Below are positions 46,514 through 56,595 of a stretch of 64,000 bases of DNA, one piece after another. The stretch lies in NCBI RefSeq assembly GCF_023016045.1, contig NZ_JALKAP010000001.1, positions 124,001 to 188,000 on the forward strand, in the 5' to 3' direction. This DNA is from Marinobacter sp. S6332. GTDB lineage: Bacteria; Pseudomonadota; Gammaproteobacteria; Pseudomonadales; Oleiphilaceae. The position numbers and the translations under genes were made by a program. Under the pieces are notes generated by a model. It was not told where the DNA came from, ran no database searches, and worked only from the letters and a program-made list of their open reading frames with translations. The number at the start of each line of letters is the position of its first letter. The stretch's first letter is position 1.

Positions 46514-47590
46514 ATGAATAAATTCTACTCACTGGCCCTCAAAGAGGTCAGGCCGGAAACAAGAAACGCCGTATCCTTGTGCTTTGATCTGCCGGAAGAT
46601 CTGGCAGAAAAATTCAAGTACAAGCAAGGCCAACACCTTGTGGTGCGAACCAAAGTAGATGGCGCAGAAGTTCGCCGCACCTACTCCATTTGCTCCAGCG
46701 TGAACGATGCGGAACTGCGCATCGCCATCAAGCGTGTGCCCGGTGGCGTATTCTCCAGTCTGGCCAATGAACAATTTAAGCCTGGATCTACTCTGGAAGT
46801 CATGCCGCCCCAAGGTACTTTTGGTATCGATCTGGATCCCGAGCGGGAAGGCAACTATCTGGCAGTTGCGGCTGGCAGTGGTATCACCCCGATTCTGTCC
46901 ATCATAAAAACTACGCTGGAAACCGAGCCCAAGAGCCAGTTCACTTTGTTCTACGGCAACAAAGGTACCAGCAGCACTATGTTCCGCGACCAGCTGCAGG
47001 ATCTGAAAAACGAATACATGACCCGCTTTAACTTGGTGTACATCTTCACCCGGGAAGAGCAGGACATAGACCTGTACAACGGGCGCATTGATGGCGACAA
47101 GTGTGATCAGTTATTCGACCACTGGATTGACGCTAAAAACCTAACCGGCGCATTCCTTTGCGGTCCCCAGATGTTGACAGAAGTGGTACGGGAATCCCTA
47201 GAGCGTCATGGTCTGGACAAGTCGAAAGTTCACTACGAACTCTTTACTCCAGCCGGCGGTGTACCTCAGGCACGCAAAGACCGCGCAGACACCAACATCA
47301 ATCCGGACGCCGTTAGCGTTGTCACCGTTAAAGCAGACGGTCGCTCCCTCACCTTTGATCTGGTACGCGACACCAAGAGCGTTCTTCAGGCTGGCATCGA
47401 CGAAGGCGCCGACCTGCCCTACTCGTGTCAGGCTGGTGTGTGCTCAACCTGCCGCGCCAAGGTAGTAGAAGGCGAAGTAGAAATGGACCAGAACTTTGCC
47501 CTTGAAGACTACGAAGTAGCCGCAGGCTATGTGCTGTCCTGTCAGTGCTACCCCGTGAGTGACAAGGTCACTCTCGACTACGACGAATAG
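46514..47590 (+). CDS. paaE: PaaE, phenylacetyl-CoA epoxidase reductase
   Basis: A 358-residue reductase with an N-terminal FAD-binding domain (RRTYSICSS), an NAD(P) domain (AAGSGITPILSI, FLCGPQMLTEV) and a C-terminal plant-type [2Fe-2S] domain with the ligand pattern CQAGVCSTC followed by a distal Cys in VLSCQCYP. It passes electrons from NADPH to the PaaA di-iron site. The ATG at 46514 is 13 bases after paaD; the open frame upstream lies in paaD. Confidence 0.95.
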   Translation: MNKFYSLALKEVRPETRNAVSLCFDLPEDLAEKFKYKQGQHLVVRTKVDGAEVRRTYSICSSVNDAELRIAIKRVPGGVFSSLANEQFKPGSTLEVMPPQGTFGIDLDPEREGNYLAVAAGSGITPILSIIKTTLETEPKSQFTLFYGNKGTSSTMFRDQLQDLKNEYMTRFNLVYIFTREEQDIDLYNGRIDGDKCDQLFDHWIDAKNLTGAFLCGPQMLTEVVRESLERHGLDKSKVHYELFTPAGGVPQARKDRADTNINPDAVSVVTVKADGRSLTFDLVRDTKSVLQAGIDEGADLPYSCQAGVCSTCRAKVVEGEVEMDQNFALEDYEVAAGYVLSCQCYPVSDKVTLDYDE

Positions 47591-47610
47591 ACATTCTGGA
47601 GTTTTTGTAC

Positions 47611-49659
47611 ATGTCAGTTCTTAAAAGTTTTATTGCCGGCGAATGGATTGGTGGGCAACAGGCGAAAGCCCTGCCCAGCGCCATCAACGGCGAAATTGTT
47701 GCGCATACTCACAACGACACGCTGGACTTCAAAAAAGCGGTTGAGTATGGCCGCAAAGTTGGTGGCAAAAACCTGATGGCCATGGACTTTCAGGAACGCG
47801 CTTTGGCGCTTAAAGCCATGGCGCTTTACCTGCAGGAGCATAAAAAGGAACTCTATGCTCTATCCATGCACACCGGCTCCAGCAAATCCGACAACGGCAT
47901 CGATATCGATGGCGGGTTCGGTACCCTGTTTTCCTACGCCAGCATGGGTCGGCGCGAGCTGCCCTCAGGTAATGTGGTTCACGAAGGCCCGGTTACCCAA
48001 CTCGGCAAGAACAACCACTTCGCGGGCACACACATTTTGGTGCCCCGTGGTGGTGTAGCCATTCATATCGATGCCTACAACTTCCCTGTTTGGGGCATGC
48101 TGGAAAAGTTTGCACCTACCTTTTTGGCGGGCATGCCTTCCATTGTGAAGCCAGCAACATCCACCTGTTATGTCACCGAACTAGCGGTGCGCCTAATGCA
48201 TGAATCCGGCGCCCTGCCTGAAGGCAGCCTGCAGTTGATCATCGGCAGCACGGGCGATTTGTTCGAGCACCTGGAAGAGCAGGATGTGGTTACCTTTACC
48301 GGTTCGGCGAAAACCGCCCGCATGCTGCGCAACCACCCAAACATCATCAACCGCTCCATTCCGTTCAATGCCGAGGCCGATTCGCTTAACAGCGCCGTTC
48401 TGGCTCCGGATGTAACACCCGAACACGAAGAGTTTGATCTATTCGTACGGGAAATCGGTCGTGAAGTGGTGGCTAAGGCTGGCCAGAAATGCACGGCAAT
48501 CCGCCGTGTAATGGTGCCTCAGGAACACGTACAGGCTGTGTGCGACAAGCTCAAAGAGCGCCTGTCGAAAATCACCGTGGGCGACCCCTCGGTGGAAGGC
48601 GTGCGCATGGGTGCTCTGGCCTCCATCGATCAGCTGGAAGATGTAAAAGCCAACATTCAGGAATTGCTGAAAACCAGTGAGCTGGTTGTTGGTGGCGACG
48701 GCAGCTTCAAGCCCACGGGCGAAGGCACGGAAAAAGGCGCGTTCATCGAACCACACCTGCTGTTGTGCCGCAATCCAGAGAACGGCTGTGGCGCTCACGA
48801 CATAGAGGCGTTCGGCCCGGTTGCCACGGTTATTCCCTATAACTCGCTAGACGATGTCGTTGAGCTGGTTGCCAAGGGCCGCGGCTCATTGGTTACCACG
48901 GTTACCACTCGCGATGCGGCTACGATTGCCAAGCTGGCACCGGCGCTGGCTGCCTACCATGGCCGCCTACACTTGTTGGATGCAGAAGCAGCGAAGGAAT
49001 CCACGGGCCACGGCTCTCCACTACCCATGCTAAAACACGGTGGCCCTGGACGCGCCGGTGGTGGCGAAGAACTAGGCGGTATCCGCGCCGTATATCACTA
49101 TCTGCAACGCACCGCTATACAGGGTTCGCCCACCATGCTGGCCGCCGTTACCGGCGAGTACATCCGTGGCGCCAAGGTAATCGAGAACGACATACATCCG
49201 TTCCGCTATCACTTTGAAGACCTGCAGATTAACCAGTCGCTGCTGACCCATCGCCGCACGGTAACGGAAGCAGATCTGGTGAACTTCGGTTGCCTGTCTG
49301 GCGACCACTTCTACATGCACTTTGATGAGATTGCAGCCAAAAACAGCCAGTTCGGCAAGCGTATTGCCCATGGTTACTTTGTGTTGTCGGCAGCTGCAGG
49401 CATGTTCGTTCACCCGGCCGAAGGCCCGGTACTGGCTAACTACGGTCTGGATACCCTGCGCTTTATCGAGCCGGTCGCACCAGGCGATACCATTCGCGCC
49501 CGCCTGACGTGCAAGCGTAAGATTGATCAAGGCCGAACCTCACCGGATGGCCACCCGCAAGGTGTGGTAGTTTGGGATGTTCAGGTAACCAATCAGAATG
49601 ATGAGCTGGTTGCCAGCTATGACATTCTGACGCTAGTTGCTAAAAAGGCTGGTCTCTAA
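47611..49659 (+). CDS. paaZ: PaaZ, oxepin-CoA hydrolase / 3-oxo-5,6-dehydrosuberyl-CoA semialdehyde dehydrogenase
   Basis: A 682-residue fusion. The aldehyde dehydrogenase half (about 1-520) has [19 protein letters not shown], the Glu in FNAEADSLN and the catalytic Cys in [10 protein letters not shown]. The C-terminal MaoC hydratase half has [13 protein letters not shown] and [16 protein letters not shown]. It opens the oxepin ring and oxidises the aldehyde. GGAG lies ten bases before the ATG; a TTG two codons earlier is not favoured. It is last in the operon and followed by two hairpins. Confidence 0.96.
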   Translation: MSVLKSFIAGEWIGGQQAKALPSAINGEIVAHTHNDTLDFKKAVEYGRKVGGKNLMAMDFQERALALKAMALYLQEHKKELYALSMHTGSSKSDNGIDIDGGFGTLFSYASMGRRELPSGNVVHEGPVTQLGKNNHFAGTHILVPRGGVAIHIDAYNFPVWGMLEKFAPTFLAGMPSIVKPATSTCYVTELAVRLMHESGALPEGSLQLIIGSTGDLFEHLEEQDVVTFTGSAKTARMLRNHPNIINRSIPFNAEADSLNSAVLAPDVTPEHEEFDLFVREIGREVVAKAGQKCTAIRRVMVPQEHVQAVCDKLKERLSKITVGDPSVEGVRMGALASIDQLEDVKANIQELLKTSELVVGGDGSFKPTGEGTEKGAFIEPHLLLCRNPENGCGAHDIEAFGPVATVIPYNSLDDVVELVAKGRGSLVTTVTTRDAATIAKLAPALAAYHGRLHLLDAEAAKESTGHGSPLPMLKHGGPGRAGGGEELGGIRAVYHYLQRTAIQGSPTMLAAVTGEYIRGAKVIENDIHPFRYHFEDLQINQSLLTHRRTVTEADLVNFGCLSGDHFYMHFDEIAAKNSQFGKRIAHGYFVLSAAAGMFVHPAEGPVLANYGLDTLRFIEPVAPGDTIRARLTCKRKIDQGRTSPDGHPQGVVVWDVQVTNQNDELVASYDILTLVAKKAGL

Positions 49660-49692
49660 AAAGGAAGGGGCTAAAAAGGAATGTGCCAAAGA

Positions 49693-49712
49693 GCCGGAGT
49701 TATTTCTCCGGC
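49693..49712 (+). terminator. Perfect hairpin after paaZ
   Basis: GCCGGAG and CTCCGGC form a perfect seven-base stem with a six-base loop, followed by AAAAAAA. It lies 33 bases after the paaZ stop, directly before a second hairpin; the A-run suits termination on the minus strand less than the next one, so it may add strength. Confidence 0.55.
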
Positions 49713-49713
49713 C

Positions 49714-49754
49714 AAAAAAAACCGCCAGCAGCTAAATGCTCTGGCGGTTTTTTT
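49714..49754. terminator. Bidirectional terminator between paaZ and the ABC importer operon
   Basis: ACCGCCAGAG/AGCA-type stem (ACCGCCAG paired with CTGGCGGT) has an A-run on its left and a T-run on its right. It serves both paaZ (plus) and the importer operon, whose last gene ends at 49770 on the minus strand. Confidence 0.85.
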
Positions 49755-49769
49755 GTGCCTAGCGTTCCA

Positions 49770-51134
49770 TCACATACCCAAATAAGCCTCACGCACTTTT
49801 TCGTTGCTCAGCAACTCGCGGCCAGTGCCCTCGATAACCACTCGGCCGGTTTCCAGCACATAACCCCGGTCGGCAAGTGCAAGCGCCTGAGAGGCATTCT
49901 GCTCTACCAGGAAGATGGTCATGCCTTCATTTTTAAGCTCTTTAACAATGTTGAAGATCTCTTCAATGATCAGCGGCGCCAGTCCCATACTGGGTTCGTC
50001 TAATAACAAGAGTCTGGGCTTAGCCATGAGCGCGCGGCCCATCGCCAGCATCTGTTGCTGCCCGCCAGACAACTCACCCGCCAAGTTGCGACGTTTCTGG
50101 CGCAGTATGGGGAACTTCTCATACATGCGTTCAATGTCGTCTTCCACTTCTGGGCTGCGCCCACGGGTGTAGGCGCCTAACAGCAAGTTGTCTTCAACGC
50201 TCAGATCCTTGAACACCTGACGGCCCTCAGGAACCTGCACAATGCCATTGGCAACCCGCTGGTCCGTGCTCATTTTCAGCAGGTCTTTTCCTTCAAAATT
50301 AATACTACCGCTGTCTGTCGCCTGCAGTCCGGAGATCGTCATCAGCAACGTCGACTTGCCCGCGCCGTTGGCGCCGACCAGAGATACAATTTCACCGCTG
50401 TTTATGCGGATATCAATGCCGTGGAGAGCTTCTATCTGGCCATAAGAGGTCTTCAGGCCTTGAATAGAAAGCATTTCCTCCGTCGCGTGCTTAGCGGTTC
50501 TGCGCGGGGCATGATGCAGCCCAAGACCACCAAGGCGTTCCGGCGTGTAACTCACAATGCGGTGGCGTAACTCGCGGAATTCGTCCCGCACCCGTTCGCC
50601 AAACAGCGGATCATTGGATTGGTCCCGAGATTCCGTAATCAGGCGCCAATCGTCTTCAGTCAGGAGTTTTCGCGCCCGGGGAATAACCACACCTTCTTCT
50701 TTCTTGATGTGCTTGCGCAGGGCCTCAGTAAACCGTGCCAACGCGTGGCTGAAGTCTTCCCTGCCATCCGGCCACTTTTCCATGCACACCATCAGCAGAT
50801 GGCGCAACTCATTGATCTTTTGATCACCAATCACATACCCGTGAGCCAGCTTATCCAACAGCGGCTTGGTGTCCGGCGACTTTTCACCCAGAACACGATA
50901 CAGAACAATTTCTTCGGGGGAGCTGTGTACTCGTCGTGCAAAGTGCTGAATGTAATCAAAGATGGTGCTGAACAGCGTTTCATCGGGCTTCTGTTCATTA
51001 ATGTTCATGTCGTGCTGAAGCTGATCCAGCAAATCCAGTATGCGCCACAGGGCCTGATGTTCCTGAACAATCGTGCTTATGGCTTGCAGGCTGTAGCTGT
51101 CTTCAGGCGCGACGTTGGTCGGTGTCTGTGTCAT
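49770..51134 (-). CDS. Hemerythrin-like domain fused to LivF-type ABC ATPase
   Basis: A 454-residue fusion. Residues 1 to about 200 form a helical hemerythrin/HHE-type domain with candidate iron ligands H26 (EHQALWRIL), H70 and E74/E75 (VHSSPEEIVLY), H98 (KLAHGY) and H142 with E146/E147 (KHIKKEEGVVIPRA). From 221 it is a normal LivF: Walker A GANGAGKST (254-262), signature LSGGQQ (355-360), Walker B LLLLDE (375-380), and the LVEQNASQAL switch region. M221 would be the start of an unfused LivF (234 residues). The frame is continuous. It is the last gene of the importer operon, 21 bases after LivG. The ATPase part is certain; iron binding by the first domain is inferred from the spacing of ligands. 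Confidence 0.9.
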   Translation of the reverse strand: MTQTPTNVAPEDSYSLQAISTIVQEHQALWRILDLLDQLQHDMNINEQKPDETLFSTIFDYIQHFARRVHSSPEEIVLYRVLGEKSPDTKPLLDKLAHGYVIGDQKINELRHLLMVCMEKWPDGREDFSHALARFTEALRKHIKKEEGVVIPRARKLLTEDDWRLITESRDQSNDPLFGERVRDEFRELRHRIVSYTPERLGGLGLHHAPRRTAKHATEEMLSIQGLKTSYGQIEALHGIDIRINSGEIVSLVGANGAGKSTLLMTISGLQATDSGSINFEGKDLLKMSTDQRVANGIVQVPEGRQVFKDLSVEDNLLLGAYTRGRSPEVEDDIERMYEKFPILRQKRRNLAGELSGGQQQMLAMGRALMAKPRLLLLDEPSMGLAPLIIEEIFNIVKELKNEGMTIFLVEQNASQALALADRGYVLETGRVVIEGTGRELLSNEKVREAYLGM

Positions 51135-51155
51135 TGTAATTATTCCTCGCTCCGT

Positions 51156-51914
51156 TTAACCGCCCAGGTAGGCTGCAATCACATCCGGATTCGTGCGGAT
51201 CTGTTCCGGTGTGCCTTCAGCCAGTACGCGCCCATAGTTAAGCACCAGTAAACGGTCGGAAATTCCCATCACCAGCTTCATGTCGTGCTCAACCAGCATT
51301 ACGGTAATACCCTGCTCTGCTATCTTGCGGATCAGATCTTCCAGTGCGGCGGTCTCCACAGCGTTCAGGCCTGCCGCTGGCTCATCCAGCAACACAACCT
51401 TTGGCTCGGCCGCTAGAGCCCGGGCAATCTCAAGACGCTTTAGCGCCCCGTAAGACATGGCAGAAGCCTCGGTATCGAGGTATTCACCACAACCCACAAA
51501 CTCCATCAGTTCTGCGGAGGTCTTGCGCGCGGCCTTCTCACCACGGGTGAGCGCAGGCAAGCGGAATAGCGTGGTCAACAAATTGCTTTTTAATGTCAGA
51601 TGTCGGCCCAGCATTACGTTTTCAATGGCCGTCATATTCATGCAAATCTGCATCTGCTGGAAGGTTCGGCACATACCACGCTCAGCCAACTGGTTTGGCT
51701 GCAGCTTGGCAATGCTTTCACCATTAAGCTTCACCTCACCACTGGTGGGTGTATACAAGCCTGTAATCAGGTTAAACAGTGTGGTTTTACCGGCTCCGTT
51801 GGGGCCGATCACCGAATACACCTGCCCAGCCTCCACTGAAAAACTAACACCTTCAACAGCGTGTACGCCGCCAAACGCCTTGGACAAATTATTGACTTCT
51901 ACCAGAGCCGTCAT
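51156..51914 (-). CDS. LivG-type ABC transporter ATPase
   Basis: A 252-residue ATPase with Walker A GPNGAGKTT, LivG-specific FQQMQICMNMTAIENVMLG, a Walker B VVLLDEPAAGLN and the EHDMKLVMGISDRLLVL tail. A signature-region substitution is visible: AMSYGALKRLEIARALA replaces LSGGQQ-type wording, as is common in LivG. It couples hydrolysis to import with the LivF partner. Its start overlaps the livM stop (ATGA). Confidence 0.93.
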   Translation of the reverse strand: MTALVEVNNLSKAFGGVHAVEGVSFSVEAGQVYSVIGPNGAGKTTLFNLITGLYTPTSGEVKLNGESIAKLQPNQLAERGMCRTFQQMQICMNMTAIENVMLGRHLTLKSNLLTTLFRLPALTRGEKAARKTSAELMEFVGCGEYLDTEASAMSYGALKRLEIARALAAEPKVVLLDEPAAGLNAVETAALEDLIRKIAEQGITVMLVEHDMKLVMGISDRLLVLNYGRVLAEGTPEQIRTNPDVIAAYLGG

Positions 51915-52921
51915 GCGTCACCTCCGGCAGACTTCGCGCGGCGTTTGGCCAAGAAATTTGCAGCAGTCGGCAGCAATCCCTTGGGCATAAAGATCATGGT
52001 CAACATCAATATCAGACCAAACAACACCATCTCCATCTCCTGAAAATCGGCCAACAGTTGCGGCAGTAGTTCCAGCACCACAGCACCGATAATCACACCA
52101 ATGGTTGAGCCCATGCCGCCCAAAACCACCATGGTGATCAACAGAATCGAGAAGTCGAAACTTGCCACCGACGGCGTAATAAAGCCTTGAAAATGCCCGT
52201 AAAGTGCACCCATCACACTTGCGTAGACCGCAGAGATCACAAACACTAGGCTCTTATACTTGGCGGTGTTTACTCCGACCACGCTGGCAGCAACCTCAGA
52301 GCCATGTACAGAGCGCAAGGCGCGGCCTATGGGTGAATCGATAAGGTTCTGTGCCAACCAAACCGCAGCCAGCAATACCACCCCAGCAAACAGATACCAG
52401 GCCAGATCACCACTAATCTCCATACCGAACAACGAATACTGGCCAAAAACGCTGAGTTCCCAGCCGAACACGTCGAAGGAGGGCACTGGCATGCCATCCG
52501 GCCCGCCGGTTAGTTCCCGTTCGTTGTTCAGGATAATCGCAATAATGAAGCCAACAGCGAGGGTCGCCATAGAGAGATAATGGCCTTTGAGGCGCAGAAT
52601 GGGGCGACCGACAACCCACGCAATAACGGCCACTCCAACGGCGCCCACAATTAAAGCGGGAATGGCAGACCAACCGTAATTGCTGGTCATGATGCCACTG
52701 AAGTACGCACCTATGCCGAAAAACCCGGCATGGCCCAGACTGATTTGGCCAGCAAAGCCCACCAATAGGTTAAGGCCAACCACCGCGCCAGCAATCAACG
52801 CAATCTGCGTTGCCAGGCTGTAATGAAACGGGTTGGAAATGAACAGTGGTAACGCAAACACCACGATGGCCAGAAATACCAGACCCTTGAGACGGAACTG
52901 CGAGAATTGAGCCATCATCAC
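51911..52921 (-). CDS. LivM-type ABC permease
   Basis: A 336-residue membrane protein with about nine segments and the LivM motifs NLLVGFAGQISLGHAGFFGIGAY, LRLKGHYLSMATLAVGFI and GMGSTIGVIIGAV. It starts at a GTG overlapping the livH stop; an ATG one codon on is the alternative. It pairs with LivH to form the import channel. Confidence 0.92.
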   Translation of the reverse strand: MMMAQFSQFRLKGLVFLAIVVFALPLFISNPFHYSLATQIALIAGAVVGLNLLVGFAGQISLGHAGFFGIGAYFSGIMTSNYGWSAIPALIVGAVGVAVIAWVVGRPILRLKGHYLSMATLAVGFIIAIILNNERELTGGPDGMPVPSFDVFGWELSVFGQYSLFGMEISGDLAWYLFAGVVLLAAVWLAQNLIDSPIGRALRSVHGSEVAASVVGVNTAKYKSLVFVISAVYASVMGALYGHFQGFITPSVASFDFSILLITMVVLGGMGSTIGVIIGAVVLELLPQLLADFQEMEMVLFGLILMLTMIFMPKGLLPTAANFLAKRRAKSAGGDA

Positions 52922-53793
52922 ACCCGCTCCACAACTTTGGCGCCAAACAGGCCCCGGGGCATGAAGAACAACACCAAAAGAATCATCGAGAAGGCGACGG
53001 CATCTTTGTAATCAGACGACAAATAGCCCGCGGCCATGGCTTCAACCACACCCAGCGCCAAGCCACCTACAACGGCACCCATGCCGCTGCCGAGCCCACC
53101 GATGGCTGCCGCCACAAAGCCTTTCAGCCCTAAAATGATGCCGATGTCATAGGAGGTAAACGTAATCGGCGCCACGACAATACCGGCTACGGAGCCCAGC
53201 AGCGCAGACACCATGAACGCCAGCATCAACACAACTTGGGTACGAATACCCACCAGTCGCGCGGCGTCTTTGTTCATTGATGTCGCCAGAATGGCCTTGC
53301 CAGTCAATGTACGGGTAAAGAAGTACACCAGTACCGCCACAAGAACCGAGCCAACACCCAGCACCCAAAGGCTCTGGCTATTCAGTACAGCGCCAAAAAT
53401 CTGAATCGGCTCATCGCCGCTGAAGTTGGGCATAACGTGGTATTCCTTACCCCATACCAACTGGGCAAGGCCACGAATAAAGATAGACGCGCCAATGGTG
53501 ATGATAATTAGCGTAACCACATCCGCATTTTTTGCGGGTGCAATAGCCAGACGCTGCAGCGCAACACCCAAAACGCCCGCAAGCACTACGGCCAGCACGA
53601 TCGCTAGGAGCATGGGTACACCCATGGCGGTCAGGGAAACGGTCGCCATTCCGCCGATCATCAGAAACTCGCCTTGAGCGAAGTTAATAACGTGGCTGGC
53701 GTTATATATCAGGGTAAAGCCCAGAGCAATCAGGGCGTAGGTAGCACCAATGGTGATACCCGTAAACAGGTACTGCAGGAATTCAGAGAACAT
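52918..53793 (-). CDS. LivH-type ABC permease
   Basis: A 291-residue permease with about eight segments, YALIALGFTLIYNASHVINFAQGEFLMIG and the GLKGFVAAAIGGLGSGMGAVVGG signature. It follows the substrate-binding gene by 75 bases and overlaps livM by four. Confidence 0.92.
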   Translation of the reverse strand: MFSEFLQYLFTGITIGATYALIALGFTLIYNASHVINFAQGEFLMIGGMATVSLTAMGVPMLLAIVLAVVLAGVLGVALQRLAIAPAKNADVVTLIIITIGASIFIRGLAQLVWGKEYHVMPNFSGDEPIQIFGAVLNSQSLWVLGVGSVLVAVLVYFFTRTLTGKAILATSMNKDAARLVGIRTQVVLMLAFMVSALLGSVAGIVVAPITFTSYDIGIILGLKGFVAAAIGGLGSGMGAVVGGLALGVVEAMAAGYLSSDYKDAVAFSMILLVLFFMPRGLFGAKVVERV

Positions 53794-53868
53794 AATCGGG
53801 TCCGCTCGCGCAGCGGCTGCCAGCTTCAGGGGAATAGCTGGCAGCCTGTGGTACGGATAAAGAAAGGC

Positions 53869-55029
53869 TTAATCAATCAACTTCCAACCACCATCCCGAA
53901 CTTCAAGGATGCGGAAGGAATTCGCCTGCAAACCGTTGTGGTCGTCAGGTGTCATGTTGAACGTACCGGTTACACCCACGTGGCCCTTGATGTTTTCAAG
54001 CGCATCACGCACGGCTGCCTTATCGGTAGATCCGGCTTTCTCGATGGCTTCAACCGCCAGCATCAAGCCATCGTAAGCGTAGGCGCCGAAGGTGGACACT
54101 TTGGTGTTCCAACGGGCTTCGTACTCACTTTTGTAGGCTTCAACCACCGGCTTTTGCGGATCAGACTCCGGCAGGGATTCTGGCACAAGCAAAGGCGACG
54201 CGGGCAATCTCAGACCCTCGGCGCTGTTACCGGCCAATTCCAGAAATCCATCGGAAGCAACACCGTGGGACTGGTAAAAAGGTAGCTCGACACCCAACTG
54301 GGCGTAGTTACGGGTAACGATAGCCGGGCCTTGCCCGAAGCCGAAGTTCAGAACAGTCTGAACACCGTCGGTGCCGCGGATATTAGTAAGCTGAGCCGTC
54401 ATGTCGGTATCGGAACCGCCGTAGGTTTCATCCGCAACAATTTCAATACCGCCCATCGCCTTGGCTGCAGCAAGCGTTTGCTCACGTCCCGAGCTACCGA
54501 AGCCACCGGTACCTGAGATTAGCCCAACTTTATTTAGGCCACGCTCTCTCATATCCATCAGCACGCGCTCTGCCGCCATACGATCGGTTTGCGGAGTTTT
54601 GAAAACCCACTTCTTAACAGGGTTGGTGATAACAACCGCACCCGCCAGAGATATGAATGGAATACCGGCCTGCTCGACCATGGGCACAGCCGCCATAGTG
54701 GCGCCCGTGGTGCTGCCGCCAACGATAATATCTACCCGGTCTGAACGGATCAGACGGCTTGCGAAATTACGGGCTTTTGACGCGTTGCCTGCATCGTCGT
54801 AATGGATAAGCTCCAGTTGACGACCCAGAACACCGCCTTCTTTGTTGATTTTTTCAACGTACATTTCCAGAGTTTTCAGCTCCGGATCACCCAGAAAGGA
54901 AGCAGGGCCAGTTACGGATAGAAAAGAACCTATGCGGATGGGATCCGCAGCCTGAACGTTCATCGCTAATAGACCGGCTGCTGCAATAGCCGCAACCTTA
55001 CTTGCTCGACGCGTTATTTTCTTAAACAT
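53869..55029 (-). CDS. LivK-type periplasmic binding protein, probably for phenylacetate or an aromatic acid
   Basis: A 386-residue type 1 binding protein. The N-terminus MFKKITRRASKVAAIAAAG and VQA-ADP show a Sec signal peptide cleaved near residue 28. Ligand-binding regions GSFLSVTGPASFLG, GGSTTGATMAAVPM and YDGLMLAVEAIEKAG match aromatic- and branched-chain-acid receptors. It is the first gene of the importer operon, behind two GTATCA sites, inside the phenylacetate island, so phenylacetate or a related acid is the likely ligand. That is inference. Confidence 0.9.
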   Translation of the reverse strand: MFKKITRRASKVAAIAAAGLLAMNVQAADPIRIGSFLSVTGPASFLGDPELKTLEMYVEKINKEGGVLGRQLELIHYDDAGNASKARNFASRLIRSDRVDIIVGGSTTGATMAAVPMVEQAGIPFISLAGAVVITNPVKKWVFKTPQTDRMAAERVLMDMRERGLNKVGLISGTGGFGSSGREQTLAAAKAMGGIEIVADETYGGSDTDMTAQLTNIRGTDGVQTVLNFGFGQGPAIVTRNYAQLGVELPFYQSHGVASDGFLELAGNSAEGLRLPASPLLVPESLPESDPQKPVVEAYKSEYEARWNTKVSTFGAYAYDGLMLAVEAIEKAGSTDKAAVRDALENIKGHVGVTGTFNMTPDDHNGLQANSFRILEVRDGGWKLID

Positions 55030-55116
55030 TGTTGTTGTTCTCCCGAATGTTATCAGGGCGTTTTGGTTTTATATGCCCTAGAGTTTCCGAAAACAGAACG
55101 GTATTTCATGCAGAAT

Positions 55117-55141
55117 GGGTACGTTTTTGTATCACGTACCC
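55117..55141. promoter_or_regulatory. Candidate PaaX operator upstream of the ABC importer
   Basis: GGGTACGT and ACGTACCC form perfect eight-base arms with a nine-base centre that contains GTATC. The right part reads TTTTTGTATCACGT, the strongest match to the island-wide motif. It lies 87 bases upstream of the importer start. The 515-base gap 55030-55544 holds this and the next site and no supported gene. Confidence 0.55.
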
Positions 55142-55252
55142 TTTCACAATAGTCTGATTTCAGCGCAGCGCGACAGACATTGGTCTATCATCACAATAAT
55201 CTTCTATTCGCCATCCCAATAATACGATACCGTTGACGAATATCAATGGAAA

Positions 55253-55266
55253 ATATTGTATCACTA
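55253..55266. promoter_or_regulatory. Second GTATCA site in the importer/paaX gap
   Basis: ATATTGTATCACTA repeats the TTGTATCAC core. It lies about 110 bases upstream of the first importer site and about 280 bases before paaX, so it could serve either promoter. Confidence 0.45.
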
Positions 55267-55544
55267 CATTCCTGTCAACCAGAGAACAGGCCAAACGCGG
55301 CAGCTATAGACCAATGTATGAGTTGCTGCGCGCTTACCGGCAGGACGACGTGTAGCTCGATCGCCTAGGCCTCGCGCGGCTAATACTGAAAGCCCAAGTG
55401 AAACTGACACACGAATCAATAGTGTTGCTCGCTTCGGGGAATGCAAGCGGCTTTACGCGGTGACTTTAAACAGGATAATGGCGCCGGAGCATCGCCAAGC
55501 CTGCCAATACCGCCGGGCCAAAAGTTTTGAAGAGATAAGAGACT

Positions 55545-56519
55545 ATGTCAGCAAAACAACAGCTTGAAAGCCTTATTCTAGATTTTCAGAAAAAACGCCC
55601 TTTGAGGGCAGGCTCACTGATCATTACAATCTATGGCGATATCATTCATCCCCGCGGCGGCAATGTGTGGCTGGGCAGCCTAATGAAACTGCTCACCCCA
55701 ATGGGCGTGAGTGAACGACTGGTTCGCACCTCAGTTTACCGGTTGGTTCAGGAAAGCTGGCTACAAACCGAAAAAGTAGGCCGCTGCAGCTATTACAGCG
55801 TTACCGGAGCTGGGCTTCGGAGGTTCCAGCAGGCCTTCGAACACGTTTATACCCTTGGCACAGACGACTGGAACGGCAGCTGGTGTCTGGTTTTTCTTAA
55901 CCAACTAGAGCCGGAAACCCGCGCCAAAGTGCGCGAGGAACTGAAGTGGCTAAGCTTCGGCAATATGGCTTCCGGCGTTATGGAGCATCCGCGCTTCACG
56001 CGTCATGAACTGGTGCCGCTATTGCAGGAATGGGGTGCTCTGGAAGACACCATTGTTATGCAGACCCAGCCACTGGAGCAGCGAAGCCCAAAGGCCCTAC
56101 GTAGACAGGTAAAAGAAAGCTGGAACCTCGACGAACTAGGGTTTCGATATAAGCGGTTTCTTGAAAAATTCCGTCCACTCTGGCGCGAGCTAAGCACAAA
56201 CGACAACCTGAGTCCGGAAGACTGTGTCACCGCGCGCATTCTACTGATTCATGAGTATCGCAAAGTGCTGCTTAGAGACCCTCTATTGCCAGATGAGCTC
56301 TTACCGGGGGACTGGGAAGGGCGCAGTGCCAAACAGCTCTGCCGCAACCTGTACCGCGCGATTTACAGCCGTTCTGATGCATATCTGGCTGACGTTCTCG
56401 AAAACGCTTCAGGCCCCCTGCCCGGCCCGACCGCCGGATTCTATCGCCGCTTCGGCGGACTAACGGAAGGGCACACGGTGGAGGCGAGCTCGCGACCCGT
56501 TATAGAAACCTCAGCCTGA
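55545..56519 (+). CDS. paaX: PaaX, phenylacetyl-CoA-responsive repressor
   Basis: A 324-residue regulator with the PaaX winged-helix N-terminus (RAGSLIITIYGDIIHPRGGNV, then VRTSVYRLVQESWLQTEKVG as recognition and wing), the central PaaX domain (FLNQLEPETRAKVREEL) and the C-terminal LIHEYRKVLLRDPLLPDELLPGDW. PaaX represses paa operons and is released by phenylacetyl-CoA. It is transcribed away from the importer and lies inside the island it probably controls. Length is normal. Confidence 0.95.
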   Translation: MSAKQQLESLILDFQKKRPLRAGSLIITIYGDIIHPRGGNVWLGSLMKLLTPMGVSERLVRTSVYRLVQESWLQTEKVGRCSYYSVTGAGLRRFQQAFEHVYTLGTDDWNGSWCLVFLNQLEPETRAKVREELKWLSFGNMASGVMEHPRFTRHELVPLLQEWGALEDTIVMQTQPLEQRSPKALRRQVKESWNLDELGFRYKRFLEKFRPLWRELSTNDNLSPEDCVTARILLIHEYRKVLLRDPLLPDELLPGDWEGRSAKQLCRNLYRAIYSRSDAYLADVLENASGPLPGPTAGFYRRFGGLTEGHTVEASSRPVIETSA

Positions 56520-56595
56520 CACCGGACGCGCCGCTTCACTAGTCTCTAGCCGTCACGCTTCATCAACTATGCGGCACACTTTATCAACTTTTGTC

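Noticed and set aside
55264..55446. Possible 60-residue minus-strand gene in the importer/paaX gap
   Set aside because: No ribosome site, Arg-rich low-quality composition, and the gap is better explained as a control region.
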